Counted from the first letter of the stretch, positions 42,711-53,452 are shown. The stretch: DNA of 64,000 bases from Shewanella frigidimarina (GCF_003797125.1 NZ_RKKE01000001.1:124001-188000); one strand, 5' to 3'. Numbers and translations: made by a program. The notes: a model not told the origin generated them from the sequence alone.

Positions 42711-43598
42711 TTACTGTTCAAGCATAATTTTTTCAATGCTTTTTTTGAAATCCGCGCCTAACTTAGCATCGCGTAAGCCATATTCAACAAAAGCATTCAT
42801 ATAACCCAGTTTATCACCACAATCATGCGACTTACCGGTCATGTTAAAAGCTTCAACGGTATCTTGTTCTATCAGCATATCAATTGCGTCGGTTAACTGA
42901 ATCTCATCACCTGCACCCGCTGGTGTTTTAGCCAGTAAGCGCCAGATCTTTTCAGATAACACATAACGGCCAACAACCGCTAGATTAGAAGGGGCTTCAC
43001 CAACATCAGGTTTTTCAACCATTCTTTTGATTTTAGCTGAATCACCAGGTGTTATCTCAACACCATTACAATCGGCTATTCCGTATTTATTGACGTCAGA
43101 TTCAGGTACAGGAGCTACCATAATCTGGCTAGCAAATGTCGCTTTGTAACGCGCTATCATCGCGGCTAAGTTTTCTGTTTTTTGATTAGCAGTATATTCA
43201 TCTAACACAACATCAGGTAGCACGACCGCAAACGGGTTATTACCAATACAAGGGTAAGCACATAGTACCGCATGACCTAAACCTTTAGCTTCGCCTTGAC
43301 GCACATGCATGATAGTCACGTCTTTAGGACAAATAGCTTGTACTTCATCCAATAACTGACGCTTTACACGTTTTTCTAATGTGGATTCAAGCTCGTAGGA
43401 TTTATCAAAGTGGTTTTCAATAGCATTTTTACTGGCATGAGTAACTAGCACGATTTCTTTCACGCCAGCAGCAACACACTCATTGACGATATATTGAATA
43501 AGAGGCTTGTCCACTAACGGTAACATTTCTTTTGGGATGGCTTTGGTGGCAGGCAACATGCGAGTGCCTAGGCCTGCAACGGGAATAACTACTTTCAT
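42711..43598 (-). CDS. galU: UTP-glucose-1-phosphate uridylyltransferase
   Basis: This 295-residue enzyme makes UDP-glucose from glucose-1-phosphate and UTP. The nucleotide-binding loop [20 protein letters not shown] at the N-terminus is followed by [27 protein letters not shown] and ERPD-like [20 protein letters not shown]. Its product supplies Ugd in the same cluster. Length is normal and the start follows a good ribosome site. It is followed by a clear terminator at 42663. Confidence 0.96.
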   Translation of the reverse strand: MKVVIPVAGLGTRMLPATKAIPKEMLPLVDKPLIQYIVNECVAAGVKEIVLVTHASKNAIENHFDKSYELESTLEKRVKRQLLDEVQAICPKDVTIMHVRQGEAKGLGHAVLCAYPCIGNNPFAVVLPDVVLDEYTANQKTENLAAMIARYKATFASQIMVAPVPESDVNKYGIADCNGVEITPGDSAKIKRMVEKPDVGEAPSNLAVVGRYVLSEKIWRLLAKTPAGAGDEIQLTDAIDMLIEQDTVEAFNMTGKSHDCGDKLGYMNAFVEYGLRDAKLGADFKKSIEKIMLEQ

Positions 43599-43701
43599 TT
43601 AAAATCCTTGTAGAAATGAGCCTAATCTATGATTAGATTTTAGCCGACCATTGATTAATTGAAAAATATTTAGGAAACCCAAAAGTATTGATAATCAAAA
43701 A

Positions 43702-45636
43702 TTATGATACAAAGTTAATGACTTTCTTAGATGCATCAAAGTTTTTAGCTTTTTGCTGATAAACTAAATCGCAAATACCATCTGTCGGCGCAAAACCTGT
43801 AGGTGTTTTAAGTAAAATATCGCGAATGGCTTCATGGTTAAACTGATGACAAGCTAAATCTAAACGGTCTAAAATTACAGAATAATCAGCCCATGTTAAA
43901 TACAGCTCATTTGCTGTCATGATGCGTTCATGTTCAGTACCTGTGACATCATCTCCAATAAGCAGTTCTTCATATAATTTCTCACCAGGGCGCAATCCAC
44001 TAAACTCAATCGCTATATCACCCTCAGGGTTTTTCTCACTACGAACTTCATAACCACTTAAACGAATCATTTTTTTAGCTAAATCAACAATTTTTACCGA
44101 CTTGCCCATATCTAGCACAAATACATCACCGCCTTTACCCATAGCCCCTGCTTGAATCACTAACTGGGATGCTTCTGGTATCGTCATAAAAAAGCGGGTA
44201 ATTTCGGGATGGGTAACAGTTACAGGGCCACCATTAGCAATTTGAGTTCTAAACAAAGGCACAACGGAACCCGATGAACCAAGTACATTGCCAAATCTAA
44301 CCATACAAAAACGAGTTTTATTATTTTCACGTGACAATGCCTGTAAAACTAGCTCTGCCATACGTTTAGTGGTGCCCATTACATTCGTTGGACGTACCGC
44401 TTTGTCTGTTGAAACCAACACAAATGTCTCAACCTTGGCCGCTATGGCAGCTCTAGCAGTATAGAGAGTACCAAATACGTTATTGCGAACACCTTCAACG
44501 ACATTATGCTCTACTAGAGGTACATGCTTATAAGCTGCAGCATGATAAACCGTTTGCACACCAAACGACTCCATAACCGCTTGCACACGATTTTCGCGCT
44601 GTACTGAACCCATTATAGGTAAAATTCTGACATTTAAACCGAGCTCTTTAGCCGTTGCATTTAATTCACGATCTATGGCGTACAAAGCAAACTCAGATAA
44701 CTCAAAAAGCACTAACTTTTTTGGTGACTGTTTCAAAATCTGTCGACATAACTCAGAACCAATAGAGCCTCCGGCACCAGTGACCATAACCACTTTATCT
44801 TTTATGTTGGCAGACAAAAGATCTTCGCGAGGATTCACAGCATCACGCCCCAGTAAATCATCGATTTCGACTTCTTTAATATCACTGTAAAGCTTAGTCC
44901 CATTAACTAAATCAGCCATCGCAGGAATGGTTAATATCTGAATAGCCAAAGGTTCTAACCGAGTCAATATCGCTTGACGTTTAGCGCGGGTGGCACTTGG
45001 CATAGCAAGTAAAATTTTAGTCACTGATTTTTGCTTAATCAACTTACGAATAATTGAAGGTGAATGAACATGAACCCCTTGTATAACCGTACCATGTAAG
45101 CACACATCGTCATCAACGAAAGCAAAAGGATGATATTCATGGCTTTGAACCAACGAAGTCAATAATTGGCGGCCACTCACACCTGCACCATAAATGATCA
45201 CAGGTTCACCAGTACGTTTCATTCCAGAACCGACAATAGATCGAACAATCGTGCGTGAACCTCCAATAAAAACTAATGAAAATGCAGCATATATTAACGG
45301 GACTGTGCGAGGAATATTAGCTTCAGCATAAAAAGAAACTAACACTAATGTAATGGTTGAAACCGCAACCCCAATGACAATGGCAACAAGAGCTTGTAAG
45401 CCCATGTAACGCAGAACAGCTCTGTAAAGGCCTAATTTGGCAAATAACACTAAACTTATAGGAAGAACAACTGAAATGACCATCCAAAAGGTAGCATTGT
45501 TCAACACACTGATATCATCAAGTCGAACCAAGAGAGCAGTCCAAAAAGCAGAAACTAAAAAAAATGAATCAACAAAAAGACTTACCATACGTTTCTGAGG
45601 ACGAGGTAAAGAGAAAATACGTTGCAAAAAATCCAT
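43702..45636 (-). CDS. WbpM/PglF-like membrane nucleotide-sugar 4,6-dehydratase
   Basis: The start at 45636 has GGAG six bases upstream; a longer frame reaches 45663. The 644-residue protein has four membrane segments in the first ~150 residues (RMVSLFVDSFFLVSAFWTAL, VISVVLPISLVLFAKLGLYR), a first Rossmann-like domain (VIIYGAGVSGRQLL) and a SDR domain (VTGAGGSIGSELCRQI). The usual catalytic YxxxK is MGTTK, as in WbpM/FlaA1-type enzymes. It probably converts UDP-GlcNAc to UDP-2-acetamido-2,6-dideoxy-4-ketohexose, the first step to QuiNAc, bacillosamine or FucNAc. The DegT, NeuD/PglD-like and PglC-like genes downstream in the pathway are in the same cluster. Confidence 0.9.
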   Translation of the reverse strand: MDFLQRIFSLPRPQKRMVSLFVDSFFLVSAFWTALLVRLDDISVLNNATFWMVISVVLPISLVLFAKLGLYRAVLRYMGLQALVAIVIGVAVSTITLVLVSFYAEANIPRTVPLIYAAFSLVFIGGSRTIVRSIVGSGMKRTGEPVIIYGAGVSGRQLLTSLVQSHEYHPFAFVDDDVCLHGTVIQGVHVHSPSIIRKLIKQKSVTKILLAMPSATRAKRQAILTRLEPLAIQILTIPAMADLVNGTKLYSDIKEVEIDDLLGRDAVNPREDLLSANIKDKVVMVTGAGGSIGSELCRQILKQSPKKLVLFELSEFALYAIDRELNATAKELGLNVRILPIMGSVQRENRVQAVMESFGVQTVYHAAAYKHVPLVEHNVVEGVRNNVFGTLYTARAAIAAKVETFVLVSTDKAVRPTNVMGTTKRMAELVLQALSRENNKTRFCMVRFGNVLGSSGSVVPLFRTQIANGGPVTVTHPEITRFFMTIPEASQLVIQAGAMGKGGDVFVLDMGKSVKIVDLAKKMIRLSGYEVRSEKNPEGDIAIEFSGLRPGEKLYEELLIGDDVTGTEHERIMTANELYLTWADYSVILDRLDLACHQFNHEAIRDILLKTPTGFAPTDGICDLVYQQKAKNFDASKKVINFVS

Positions 45637-45780
45637 TTCGCGCTCCAAATTAATAACATTCATACTAATAAAAATATTAACTGCGTTAAAAGGTATTCTA
45701 GACCCATTAAAACATCGAGTTTAGCACGAGTATGCGTTATTGATAAAAATTATGTAATACTAAAAAGCTGATGAAAGCGA

Positions 45781-46947
45781 TTAATCAGAACCGAATAAAT
45801 CACGTGTATAGACTTTATCCGCAACATCACGAATTTCGTCAACCATACGGTTTGATACGATAACATCACAACTAGTTTTAAACTCCTCAAGAGACTTAAT
45901 GACTTTAGAGTTAAAAAATTCATCTTCTTGAAGCACAGGCTCGTATACAACCACTTCAATTCCTTTTGCTTTTATACGCTTCATTATCCCCTGAATACTA
46001 GACGATCGGAAATTGTCAGAACCAGATTTCATGATTAATCGATAAATCCCAACACGTTTAGGATTCCGCTTTACAATCGATTCGGCAATAAAATCTTTAC
46101 GAGTCGTATTAGCATCAACTATTGCACTTATAATGTTATTTGGTACGTCAGCATAGTTGGCTCGTAATTGTTTGGTATCTTTAGGCAAACAATATCCACC
46201 ATAACCAAATGATGGATTGTTGTAATGTTTACCTATGCGCGGATCTAATCCAACACCTTCAATAACTTGACGAGCATCTAAACCATGTGTTTCTGCATAA
46301 GTATCAAGCTCATTAAAATATGCAACACGAAGCGCAAGATAGGTATTAGAGAACAATTTAACAGCTTCTGCTTCAGTTGAATCAGTAAGCAGGACTTCAA
46401 TGTTACTTTTTACAGCACCTTCAAGTAAAAGGTTAGCAAATACTTTAGCACGCTGAGAACGCTCACCGACAATAATACGAGAAGGATAAAGATTATCATA
46501 AAGCGCTTTACCTTCACGTAAAAATTCTGGAGAAAAAATAATATTATCGGTATTAAACTTTTCACGTACACTTTTGGTGTACCCAACTGGGACGGTCGAT
46601 TTGATCACCATTACAGCTGATGGGCTAATAGTTAAAACATCTTTAATTACAGCTTCAACTGAAGATGTATTAAAGTAATTAGTTTGTGGATCGTAATCTG
46701 TTGGAGTAGAAATTATGACATAATCTGCATCACTATAAGCTAATTTTTTATCCAATGTAGCTGTAAAATCGAGATTTTTATTAGCTAAATAATCTTCAAT
46801 TTCAGCATCAACTATCGGAGACTTTTTATTGTTCAACATTGCAACTTTTTCAGGAATAATATCCACTGCAACAACTTCATGATTCTGAGCCAAAAGCATG
46901 GCATTAGAAAGCCCTACGTAACCCGTACCTGCAATAGCTATTTTCAT
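45781..46947 (-). CDS. ugd: UDP-glucose 6-dehydrogenase
   Basis: This 388-residue enzyme oxidises UDP-glucose to UDP-glucuronate with NAD. It has the N-terminal NAD motif [20 protein letters not shown], the middle helix-dimer [23 protein letters not shown] and the catalytic Cys253 in [13 protein letters not shown]. The C-terminal domain ends normally. It uses the product of galU, so the glycan probably contains a hexuronic acid. Confidence 0.95.
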   Translation of the reverse strand: MKIAIAGTGYVGLSNAMLLAQNHEVVAVDIIPEKVAMLNNKKSPIVDAEIEDYLANKNLDFTATLDKKLAYSDADYVIISTPTDYDPQTNYFNTSSVEAVIKDVLTISPSAVMVIKSTVPVGYTKSVREKFNTDNIIFSPEFLREGKALYDNLYPSRIIVGERSQRAKVFANLLLEGAVKSNIEVLLTDSTEAEAVKLFSNTYLALRVAYFNELDTYAETHGLDARQVIEGVGLDPRIGKHYNNPSFGYGGYCLPKDTKQLRANYADVPNNIISAIVDANTTRKDFIAESIVKRNPKRVGIYRLIMKSGSDNFRSSSIQGIMKRIKAKGIEVVVYEPVLQEDEFFNSKVIKSLEEFKTSCDVIVSNRMVDEIRDVADKVYTRDLFGSD

Positions 46948-46970
46948 TATATATCTCTTTTTACAACTAT

Positions 46971-48155
46971 TTATTTTATAACTTTACTAGCGCTTAACAA
47001 TACGCCTCTAATTACACTGCATGTTAGTTCTATTTCTAATGATGTTAGTGTCGGATGCACCAAGAACATTAGGCTAGTTTCTCCGAGTTCCACCGCATTT
47101 TTTAAGCGTTCCTTCGGTCGCCAAGAAGTATTATCAAACGCTTTCTCCAAATATATTTCGGAACAACTTCCCTGAAAAGCTGGTACACCTTGTTCATTAA
47201 TCTGTTCAACAATTAAATCTCGTGTCCAACCTTCTTTAAGATTATCAGGATTTATGAATACATAATGTTTGTATTCTGCATGGACGATATATTCAGGTAC
47301 ATTAACTAAACGAACTAGCAGCAAATCTTTAATTGCATTATCGATTTTAAAAGCATTATTAATACGTTTTTGAACCCAATCAGACATTCTTGTTAGTTGA
47401 ATTCGTCCTAGTACGGCTTGCATTTCTGTCATACGCCAGTTTGTGCCAAAACTTTCGTGCAACCATCTAAAACCAGGAGGGTGTTCACGGTTGTATATGG
47501 CATCAAAACTTTTACCATGGTCTTTATAACTCCACATAGTAGACCATAATTCTTTTGAATTAGTGGTTACCATACCGCCCTCTCCGCCGGTAGTCATAAT
47601 TTTATCTTGGCAAAAACTCCATGCACCAACATGGCCAATACTGCCTACTGAACGACCTTTATATTTAGCACCATGGGCCTGTGCGCAGTCTTCGACCACA
47701 TAAAAACCATACTCGTTACTTAGCTCCATTATTTCGTCCATTTCAGCAGGCATTCCCGCTAAATGCACAACTATGACAGCTTTAGTTTTAGGTGTGAGTA
47801 CTGCCTTAATAGTTTCTGCCGTAATTGCTTGGCTATTTAAATCAACATCCGCAAATACAGGAACAGCGCCAGCAGTAACAATAGAAGAAGCTGATGCTAA
47901 AAAAGTTCGCGGAGTAGTAATGACTTCATCACCAATACCTACTTTGAGCGCCTTGAGTGCAACATCAAGAGCAAGAGTGCCATTACTTAATGCAACGGCG
48001 TAATCCGTTCCGGCCCATAGAGCGAACTCTTTTTCAAACTCTCTACCTTCTAAGCCGGTCCAATAATTTACTTTGTTCGATAATACAACACGGCTAACCG
48101 CATCAGCCTCTTGCTGTGTAAAGCTAGGCCATGGAGAAAATGGGGTGTTTAACAT
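46971..48155 (-). CDS. DegT/DnrJ/EryC1-type sugar aminotransferase
   Basis: This 394-residue PLP enzyme has the PLP lysine, Lys185, in [16 protein letters not shown], plus [15 protein letters not shown] (Asp contacts the PLP nitrogen). It transfers an amino group from glutamate to a keto sugar nucleotide. The substrate is likely the 4-keto product of the WbpM/PglF-like dehydratase, giving a 4-amino-6-deoxy sugar as PglE does. It is followed by a 3-hydroxyacyl-CoA dehydrogenase gene 3 bp upstream in transcription order and forms a tight operon with the acyltransferase and sugar transferase. Confidence 0.9.
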   Translation of the reverse strand: MLNTPFSPWPSFTQQEADAVSRVVLSNKVNYWTGLEGREFEKEFALWAGTDYAVALSNGTLALDVALKALKVGIGDEVITTPRTFLASASSIVTAGAVPVFADVDLNSQAITAETIKAVLTPKTKAVIVVHLAGMPAEMDEIMELSNEYGFYVVEDCAQAHGAKYKGRSVGSIGHVGAWSFCQDKIMTTGGEGGMVTTNSKELWSTMWSYKDHGKSFDAIYNREHPPGFRWLHESFGTNWRMTEMQAVLGRIQLTRMSDWVQKRINNAFKIDNAIKDLLLVRLVNVPEYIVHAEYKHYVFINPDNLKEGWTRDLIVEQINEQGVPAFQGSCSEIYLEKAFDNTSWRPKERLKNAVELGETSLMFLVHPTLTSLEIELTCSVIRGVLLSASKVIK

Positions 48156-48158
48156 ATA

Positions 48159-49004
48159 TTAATACTCAAAAAAACCTTTTTTAGTTTTACGACCTAAATG
48201 ATTTGCTCTTACCATTTTTCTTAAAAGAGGGTGAGCTCTATATTTAGGATCTCCAGTTTCAGAATAAAGCGTTTCCATAATAGAAAGATTTACATCATTA
48301 CCAATTAGATCTGCTAGTGCTAGTGGCCCCATAGGGTGGTGAGCACCAAATTTCATGGCTTTATCTATATCAACAGCGGTAGCGATGCCTTCAGCTAAAA
48401 TACTTACGGCCTCGTTAATCATTGGAATAAGCATTCTGTTAACGACAAAACCAGGGGCTTCTTGAACTACCACGGGGGATTTACCTAAATTTTGAGTGAA
48501 AACTTTGAGGTATTGAACAACGTCTTCTGATGTCTCATGCCCAACGACAATTTCCACCAACTCCATTACAGGTGCAGGGTTAAAAAAGTGTAAACCAACT
48601 ACATTCTTGGAATTAGGTAAAACACTACCAAATGCAGTTATAGACAAAGACGATGTATTAGATGCAATAATTGTTGAACCTTTAACGTAATTGTACAGCT
48701 CAGAGAACAACTCCATTTTAATAATGAAATCCTCAGCAACTGCTTCAATTACTAAATCAGAAGCTATTACACTCGATAACAATGAACTAGGATAAATTTT
48801 TTCCAACGCATTTATTGATTGTGCTTCAGTTAACTTACCTTTCCTAACCAAACGGGAGATACTTTTTTCACAAACAGCTTTAGCCAATAAGGCTTTATTA
48901 TCATTTCTTGCTATAAGGTTAATTTTAGTTACTTGGTCATTAACACATAACACCTGTGTAATGCCTGTAGCCATTGTGCCAGAACCAATAATTGAAACTT
49001 CCAT
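48159..49004 (-). CDS. 3-hydroxyacyl-CoA (3-hydroxybutyryl-CoA-type) dehydrogenase
   Basis: This 281-residue soluble NAD enzyme has GSGTMATGITQVL (NAD loop), IEAVAEDFIIKMELF, NTSSLSITAF and the catalytic His in VGLHFFNPAPVMELVE, then the C-terminal dimer domain with GPLALADLIGND. Its normal role is interconverting 3-hydroxyacyl-CoA and 3-ketoacyl-CoA. In a glycan cluster between an aminotransferase and an acyltransferase (TAATG overlap with the latter) it most likely makes a short 3-hydroxyacyl-CoA donor for N-acylation of an amino sugar, for example N-3-hydroxybutanoyl. That use is inferred from location. Confidence 0.88.
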   Translation of the reverse strand: MEVSIIGSGTMATGITQVLCVNDQVTKINLIARNDNKALLAKAVCEKSISRLVRKGKLTEAQSINALEKIYPSSLLSSVIASDLVIEAVAEDFIIKMELFSELYNYVKGSTIIASNTSSLSITAFGSVLPNSKNVVGLHFFNPAPVMELVEIVVGHETSEDVVQYLKVFTQNLGKSPVVVQEAPGFVVNRMLIPMINEAVSILAEGIATAVDIDKAMKFGAHHPMGPLALADLIGNDVNLSIMETLYSETGDPKYRAHPLLRKMVRANHLGRKTKKGFFEY

Positions 49005-49636
49005 TAATCAACAATTTCCTTTAATTTTTTTGCAGGATTACCGGCAAAAATAATTCTCTCGGGTATATTTTTTGTAAGAACACCTCCCATACCAAGCATA
49101 GAACCTTCTAAAAGAGATAATCCTTGTCTGATTACAGATCCTGTTCCAACTTCAACTAAATCGCCAAGTAAAACATTACCGGAAACAGCTACCATTGGAG
49201 CAATAGTAACATAGTCTCCAAACTGACATTCATGACCAACAGTGACATTGAGATTTAATATGTTGTGCTCTCCCAACATGATATCAGCTGTAAGTATAGA
49301 GCCTGCGCAAATTATAGAACCATTACCAACAGTCACTGTGTTCGAAAGTCTGACACTTGGGTGTATGAGAATTGAAAAATTAGGCTTACCCAAGGAAAGC
49401 ATTTTGTTTAATACATAACGTCTTGTCCTAGGAGAGCCAATAGCTATTATAAATTCACAATCTTTATAGTTTACCCATTCAGAAACACTGCCGATTACCG
49501 CAGCACCTTGAACGTAAGTATTATGAGTTTCAACCGAATCATCAAGTACCCCTTTTACTTTGCGATTACAATCACCAGCAAGCCAAACTACTTCTTTTGC
49601 GAAACCACCACCACCAATTATAATTAACTCTTTCAT
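49004..49636 (-). CDS. NeuD/PglD-family sugar acyltransferase
   Basis: This 210-residue protein has an N-terminal nucleotide-sugar-binding Rossmann part (IIIGGGGFAKEVVWLAGD) and a left-handed parallel beta-helix of hexapeptide repeats (GNGSIICAGSILTADIMLGE). The catalytic His lies in LNVTVGHECQFGD, and the end is GMGGVLTKNIPERIIFAGNP. PglD acetylates the 4-amino group of UDP-4-amino-sugars in bacillosamine synthesis. Next to an aminotransferase, a 3-hydroxyacyl-CoA dehydrogenase and a PglC-like transferase, it is probably the N-acyltransferase for that sugar and may use a hydroxyacyl-CoA donor. Confidence 0.87.
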   Translation of the reverse strand: MKELIIIGGGGFAKEVVWLAGDCNRKVKGVLDDSVETHNTYVQGAAVIGSVSEWVNYKDCEFIIAIGSPRTRRYVLNKMLSLGKPNFSILIHPSVRLSNTVTVGNGSIICAGSILTADIMLGEHNILNLNVTVGHECQFGDYVTIAPMVAVSGNVLLGDLVEVGTGSVIRQGLSLLEGSMLGMGGVLTKNIPERIIFAGNPAKKLKEIVD

Positions 49637-50232
49637 TTGTCATCGCTCCCCTTAAAAAGAGTCATTGTAACCTCTCCTTCAGCTCTTATTCCTTCACGAA
49701 TAAATACTTTTTTAACTGTTAGTAATAGTATTTTTAAATCGAGCAAGAAACTTTGATTATCTATATACCATACATCGAGTTTAAACTTTTGTTCCCAGCT
49801 AATTGCGTTACGTCCATTAACTTGTGCCCAACCAGTAATACCAGGCCGTACATTGTGTCGGCGTGCTTGTTCAGTGTTATAAAGAGATAAATACTGAACA
49901 AGTAAAGGGCGAGGGCCTACTAAGCTCATGTCACCTTTTAACACATTAAATAAACCTGGTAGCTCATCCAGACTAGTTGAACGCAAGAATGAGCCAAAAT
50001 TAGTCATACGTTCATCGTCAGGTAACAAGTTACCTGACTTATCTTTACCATCGAGCATGCTACGAAATTTCATCATTTTAAAAACTTTGCCATTCAAGCC
50101 TGGGCGATCTTGAGTAAATAAAATTGGAGAACTCAATTTTAAACGAATACATACAGCAACTATAATTATGATAGGTAATAACAAAAGCAATGCACTTAAA
50201 GCAACTGAGAAATCAAAGAAACGTTTAATCAT
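49633..50232 (-). CDS. PglC/WcaJ-type initiating sugar-phosphate transferase
   Basis: The start at 50232 (MIKRFFDF) is preferred; a frame to 50241 exists. The 199-residue monotopic membrane enzyme has one N-terminal membrane hairpin (ALSALLLLLPIIIIVAVCIR), the DRPGLNGKVFKMMKFRSMLD motif and LDELPGLFNVLKGDMSLVGP, followed by RPGITGWAQVNGRNA. It transfers sugar-1-phosphate from a UDP-sugar to undecaprenyl phosphate and begins repeat-unit synthesis. The short form without extra membrane domains is typical of PglC, which uses diNAc-bacillosamine. The gene overlaps the 3' end of the glycosyltransferase gene. Confidence 0.92.
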   Translation of the reverse strand: MIKRFFDFSVALSALLLLLPIIIIVAVCIRLKLSSPILFTQDRPGLNGKVFKMMKFRSMLDGKDKSGNLLPDDERMTNFGSFLRSTSLDELPGLFNVLKGDMSLVGPRPLLVQYLSLYNTEQARRHNVRPGITGWAQVNGRNAISWEQKFKLDVWYIDNQSFLLDLKILLLTVKKVFIREGIRAEGEVTMTLFKGSDDK

Positions 50233-51451
50233 ATATAGCATCCATTAATGTCTTTTCTATTCGAGCAGCCATAATATCTCTTGAAAAATGATCATATGAA
50301 AGCACTTTACAACTTTCAACCGCAGTATCATATTCGGTTTGATTACTTAAAAAATGAGAAATACTCTCTGATGCTTTGTTAAAATCAGTCTCATGTAGAA
50401 CAAGGCCACAATTATGCTTATTAATAAACTCTTGCTGCCAGCCACCATAATTTATAGCTATTGGTGTTTGTGAGGCTAGTGAATCAAATAGTTTATTAGC
50501 CGAATTATGCCACATTTCTTTAACTGAACCAAATAAAGACAAGGACAAATCGGCAGCTGATAAAAGCTTGACAATTTCAGTCTTTGGTACGGCAGCAAGA
50601 ATATAAAGGTTCTTATTTAACACACCAGCCTTGTCAGCATCAGATATAATCTGTTTTTTTTCCATGCCGTCCCCTATAGCAACGAAGCATAAATTAGAAT
50701 CCAATTTGTCAGCAGCTTTAGCTAACTCAACAATATAACCAACATTATTAATTAATCCAAAAGTGCCAGTGTAAGTAATGAGTTTACGTCCAGCTACGAA
50801 ATTTAATTTAGAATTTAGGTAATTGAGGCCTACTGATTTATGTACATCAAATAAGTCAGTGTCACAACTGTTGGTTGCAAGCGTTACTTTATCTGCAGCG
50901 ATACCATGCCTGATGATTCCATCACACATGCCTGGAGATAAACCCACAAGCCTTTTTGAATTTTTATAAGTATACTTCTCCAACCATGTTGCACATTTTA
51001 TAATGAGTCTGTTCTTGATTACACCTGAAGCTATTGGTAACTCAGGCCATAAATCTCGCACTTCAAACACCAATGGTTTATTTTTTAACTTAGAATAAAA
51101 TAAACCTGGTATAGCTATTGTTAAAGGTGTACTGGTTGCAAAGACAACATCAGCTTTAATTGAGAGTGATCTTATAGTTGAACTAACTGAAAACCTGATA
51201 AACTTGAATATTCGTTTCATAAAATTATCTTTATTAGAATATTTCAAATGTAAAACATGTAATTCAATTCCTTCTAACTGAATAATATTCCAACCTTTGT
51301 TGAAATTATAATTTTCAGAAAAAAAAGCAGAACTAGTAATAAAAGTTACATTATGGCCACTTTTTACAAACCGTTTAGCCATTTCATAAGAACGAGTTCC
51401 AGCATTTGATTCTGGAGTAGCAAAATATTGATGAAGATAAAGAATTTTCAT
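50225..51451 (-). CDS. Glycosyltransferase family 4 (WbuB/PglA-like)
   Basis: This 408-residue GT-B enzyme has the N-terminal ILYLHQYFATPESNAGTRSY signature, a middle with VFEVRDLWPELPI and VGLSPGMCDGI, and a C-terminal nucleotide-binding part (ITYTGTFGLINNVGYIVELA, ADLSLSLFGS). It should add a sugar to the lipid-linked primer made by the PglC-like enzyme, with which it overlaps, likely at the cytoplasmic membrane face. Substrates cannot be read. Confidence 0.9.
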   Translation of the reverse strand: MKILYLHQYFATPESNAGTRSYEMAKRFVKSGHNVTFITSSAFFSENYNFNKGWNIIQLEGIELHVLHLKYSNKDNFMKRIFKFIRFSVSSTIRSLSIKADVVFATSTPLTIAIPGLFYSKLKNKPLVFEVRDLWPELPIASGVIKNRLIIKCATWLEKYTYKNSKRLVGLSPGMCDGIIRHGIAADKVTLATNSCDTDLFDVHKSVGLNYLNSKLNFVAGRKLITYTGTFGLINNVGYIVELAKAADKLDSNLCFVAIGDGMEKKQIISDADKAGVLNKNLYILAAVPKTEIVKLLSAADLSLSLFGSVKEMWHNSANKLFDSLASQTPIAINYGGWQQEFINKHNCGLVLHETDFNKASESISHFLSNQTEYDTAVESCKVLSYDHFSRDIMAARIEKTLMDAIYD

Positions 51452-51494
51452 AGTTAAACATACTTAGTTAATTAGACACGGAAATAAAAATAAT

Positions 51495-52274
51495 TCATTT
51501 AAAATTAAAGCCTGAAACAAATATAAAAAAAGATTTTATCATTCCATCATCAATAGTAAAAAGTTTAGCTCTTTTCAAGAAAAAAGGAAGTAAAATAAAC
51601 CAACCACACCACCCGAAAACTCTTCGGAATGCAACCCCCCGAGCAAAGACACTTGTTTCAGAAACGGAAGAGCCAGAAGACTCTAGAGGATGGCTACAAA
51701 TAACTGTAGGTACAAACAATATTTTCATATCATTTCTAATACAATCAGCTAAAAAAACGGCTTCGTCACCAATGGGAATGTCAGTACCAGCTCCCATATC
51801 CTCAGAAAAACGTACACTTTCATAGCATTCACGTTTTAAACTTATCTCAATTGTTCCGACAGAAAGAATATTCGCATAACTCCGATTTGACTCAGAATTA
51901 GGGTAGCGTCCCCTAGGATTACCATCTAAATCATTTACTATAAAAGTTATAACTTGACTTTTATTTTTACTATGAGATTCAACAATGGTTTTAAAACAAT
52001 CCACATCGAGAACAATGTCATCGTCACAAAAATACACGATGTCAGAAGTAGCCTTATTGAGTAAGTAGTTTCTACTTTTAGTTACCCCCGTAGACTCTAA
52101 TGCATAATAAAATACATCACGTCTTTCTAAGAAATTTAACTTAGAAATATCAATATTTGAAGCGCACTGATGACCAACTAAATATCTAACACCTTCAATT
52201 GGCTCTAACAATAAATTTGATATATCTTGAACTCTAGAACCAAATGTTGATATTAATACATCTAATGTTTTCAT
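51495..52274 (-). CDS. Glycosyltransferase family 2
   Basis: This 259-residue GT-A type enzyme has an N-terminal DVLISTFGSRVQDI segment, the DxD-like metal site in IVYFCDDDIVLDVDCF and a later acidic region (SEDMGAGTDIPIGDEAVFLA). A hydrophobic stretch near the C-terminus (CGWFILLPFFLKRAKLF) suggests membrane association. It should add a sugar of the repeat unit. It is part of the minus-strand glycan operon, next to the polymerase gene. Confidence 0.82.
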   Translation of the reverse strand: MKTLDVLISTFGSRVQDISNLLLEPIEGVRYLVGHQCASNIDISKLNFLERRDVFYYALESTGVTKSRNYLLNKATSDIVYFCDDDIVLDVDCFKTIVESHSKNKSQVITFIVNDLDGNPRGRYPNSESNRSYANILSVGTIEISLKRECYESVRFSEDMGAGTDIPIGDEAVFLADCIRNDMKILFVPTVICSHPLESSGSSVSETSVFARGVAFRRVFGWCGWFILLPFFLKRAKLFTIDDGMIKSFFIFVSGFNFK

Positions 52275-52297
52275 AAAAACCTTTTATTGAAATACAA

Positions 52298-53407
52298 TCA
52301 AAATGAATAAAAGAGATAATTTGAATAATTATATTCTCCGCTAGCCATATATGTAACTTTTAACACATAAGGAGCCAATATATAAACAGACAAAAAAGAA
52401 ACTCTCCGCCAAGACTTACTATCTATAAGATATTGATATAAATAATAAATTGGAAATATATAAAAAAATATAAATGCTGATTGCAATCTAAAAAAGAAAC
52501 CATACTCCAAAGAAAGTATGATGAACCAATATGTAACAACCCAAACAACAATAGAGAAATCGAAGTATTTTCTAAAAACAGAAGATTCACAATAAATACT
52601 TATCGGTTTCCTTTTTAAGTAAACAAACCAAAAAAAAACAAATAAAGGCAAATAGTATAACTTGGAGAAAAGATTTATTAATGATATTCCTGTTGCATAG
52701 TCACTATTAAGGTAATGAGAATAGCGGAAAAAAAACAAATTAACAAATGAGGGTACTAATTGCATTAAAGATACATAGATAAATGGAAGTAAGAAAAATA
52801 AAAAAGCTAGCTTTCGATTGGATAATGGTATTAGGATTTTCATAGGGAGTAAAAGAAGACTTACAACTGATGAAAAGTGGGACGATATTGCCAGTATGAT
52901 TAAAACTGCAGTTTTAATCAGTTTGTTTTCAGCTAAATAAACAAAAGCCAACGGAATACACATAACTCCCATGTATGCTCTTAACCCATTCATTTGATTA
53001 TGATATATACCAGTAATTGTTAGGAAAAGAAAAAAAATTATTGCTATATTAAAATTAGCTTTCCTCAATTTAAACATAGTAAAAAATAGTAAACAAGTAT
53101 TAAAAAATGTGCAGAAATAAAAAATTGATTGTTCACCTAGTTGGTTCTCCACTATAAATCTATATATATAATAAAAAACCAACTCACCTTTTATTCGGTA
53201 TAGTTCAATTAAATCGGGTTGGGCATAATAGTTTCTATATGTAAAATAATCCGTACCAACATTATATTGAGTTGCTGGAAATATAAAATAAAAAAACAGA
53301 ATAGGAAACCATATAAAAAAAACACTTAAAAACTTTTTCGAATTTAAGTATTTTTCATCGAGAAAAAAATAAATTGTCCCCCCAAATAATAAAAGTAAAT
53401 ATATCAA
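52298..53407 (-). CDS. EpsG/Wzy-type oligosaccharide repeat polymerase
   Basis: This 369-residue protein is almost wholly hydrophobic with about ten membrane helices. It contains the EpsG-family landmarks NVGTDYFTYRNYY near residue 50, NGLRAYMGVMCIPLAFVYLA and ISSHFSSVVSLLLLP, and a Pro/Tyr-rich C-terminal end. It should polymerise undecaprenyl-linked repeat units in the periplasm, the Wzy role. It is the only candidate polymerase in the cluster and pairs with the Wzx gene at 55709 and the Wzz gene at 60163. Confidence 0.85.
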   Translation of the reverse strand: MIYLLLLFGGTIYFFLDEKYLNSKKFLSVFFIWFPILFFYFIFPATQYNVGTDYFTYRNYYAQPDLIELYRIKGELVFYYIYRFIVENQLGEQSIFYFCTFFNTCLLFFTMFKLRKANFNIAIIFFLFLTITGIYHNQMNGLRAYMGVMCIPLAFVYLAENKLIKTAVLIILAISSHFSSVVSLLLLPMKILIPLSNRKLAFLFFLLPFIYVSLMQLVPSFVNLFFFRYSHYLNSDYATGISLINLFSKLYYLPLFVFFWFVYLKRKPISIYCESSVFRKYFDFSIVVWVVTYWFIILSLEYGFFFRLQSAFIFFYIFPIYYLYQYLIDSKSWRRVSFLSVYILAPYVLKVTYMASGEYNYSNYLFYSF

Positions 53408-53452
53408 AATTACACCTTAAACCTGAAAAACAACATTAATCTACTATATAAT

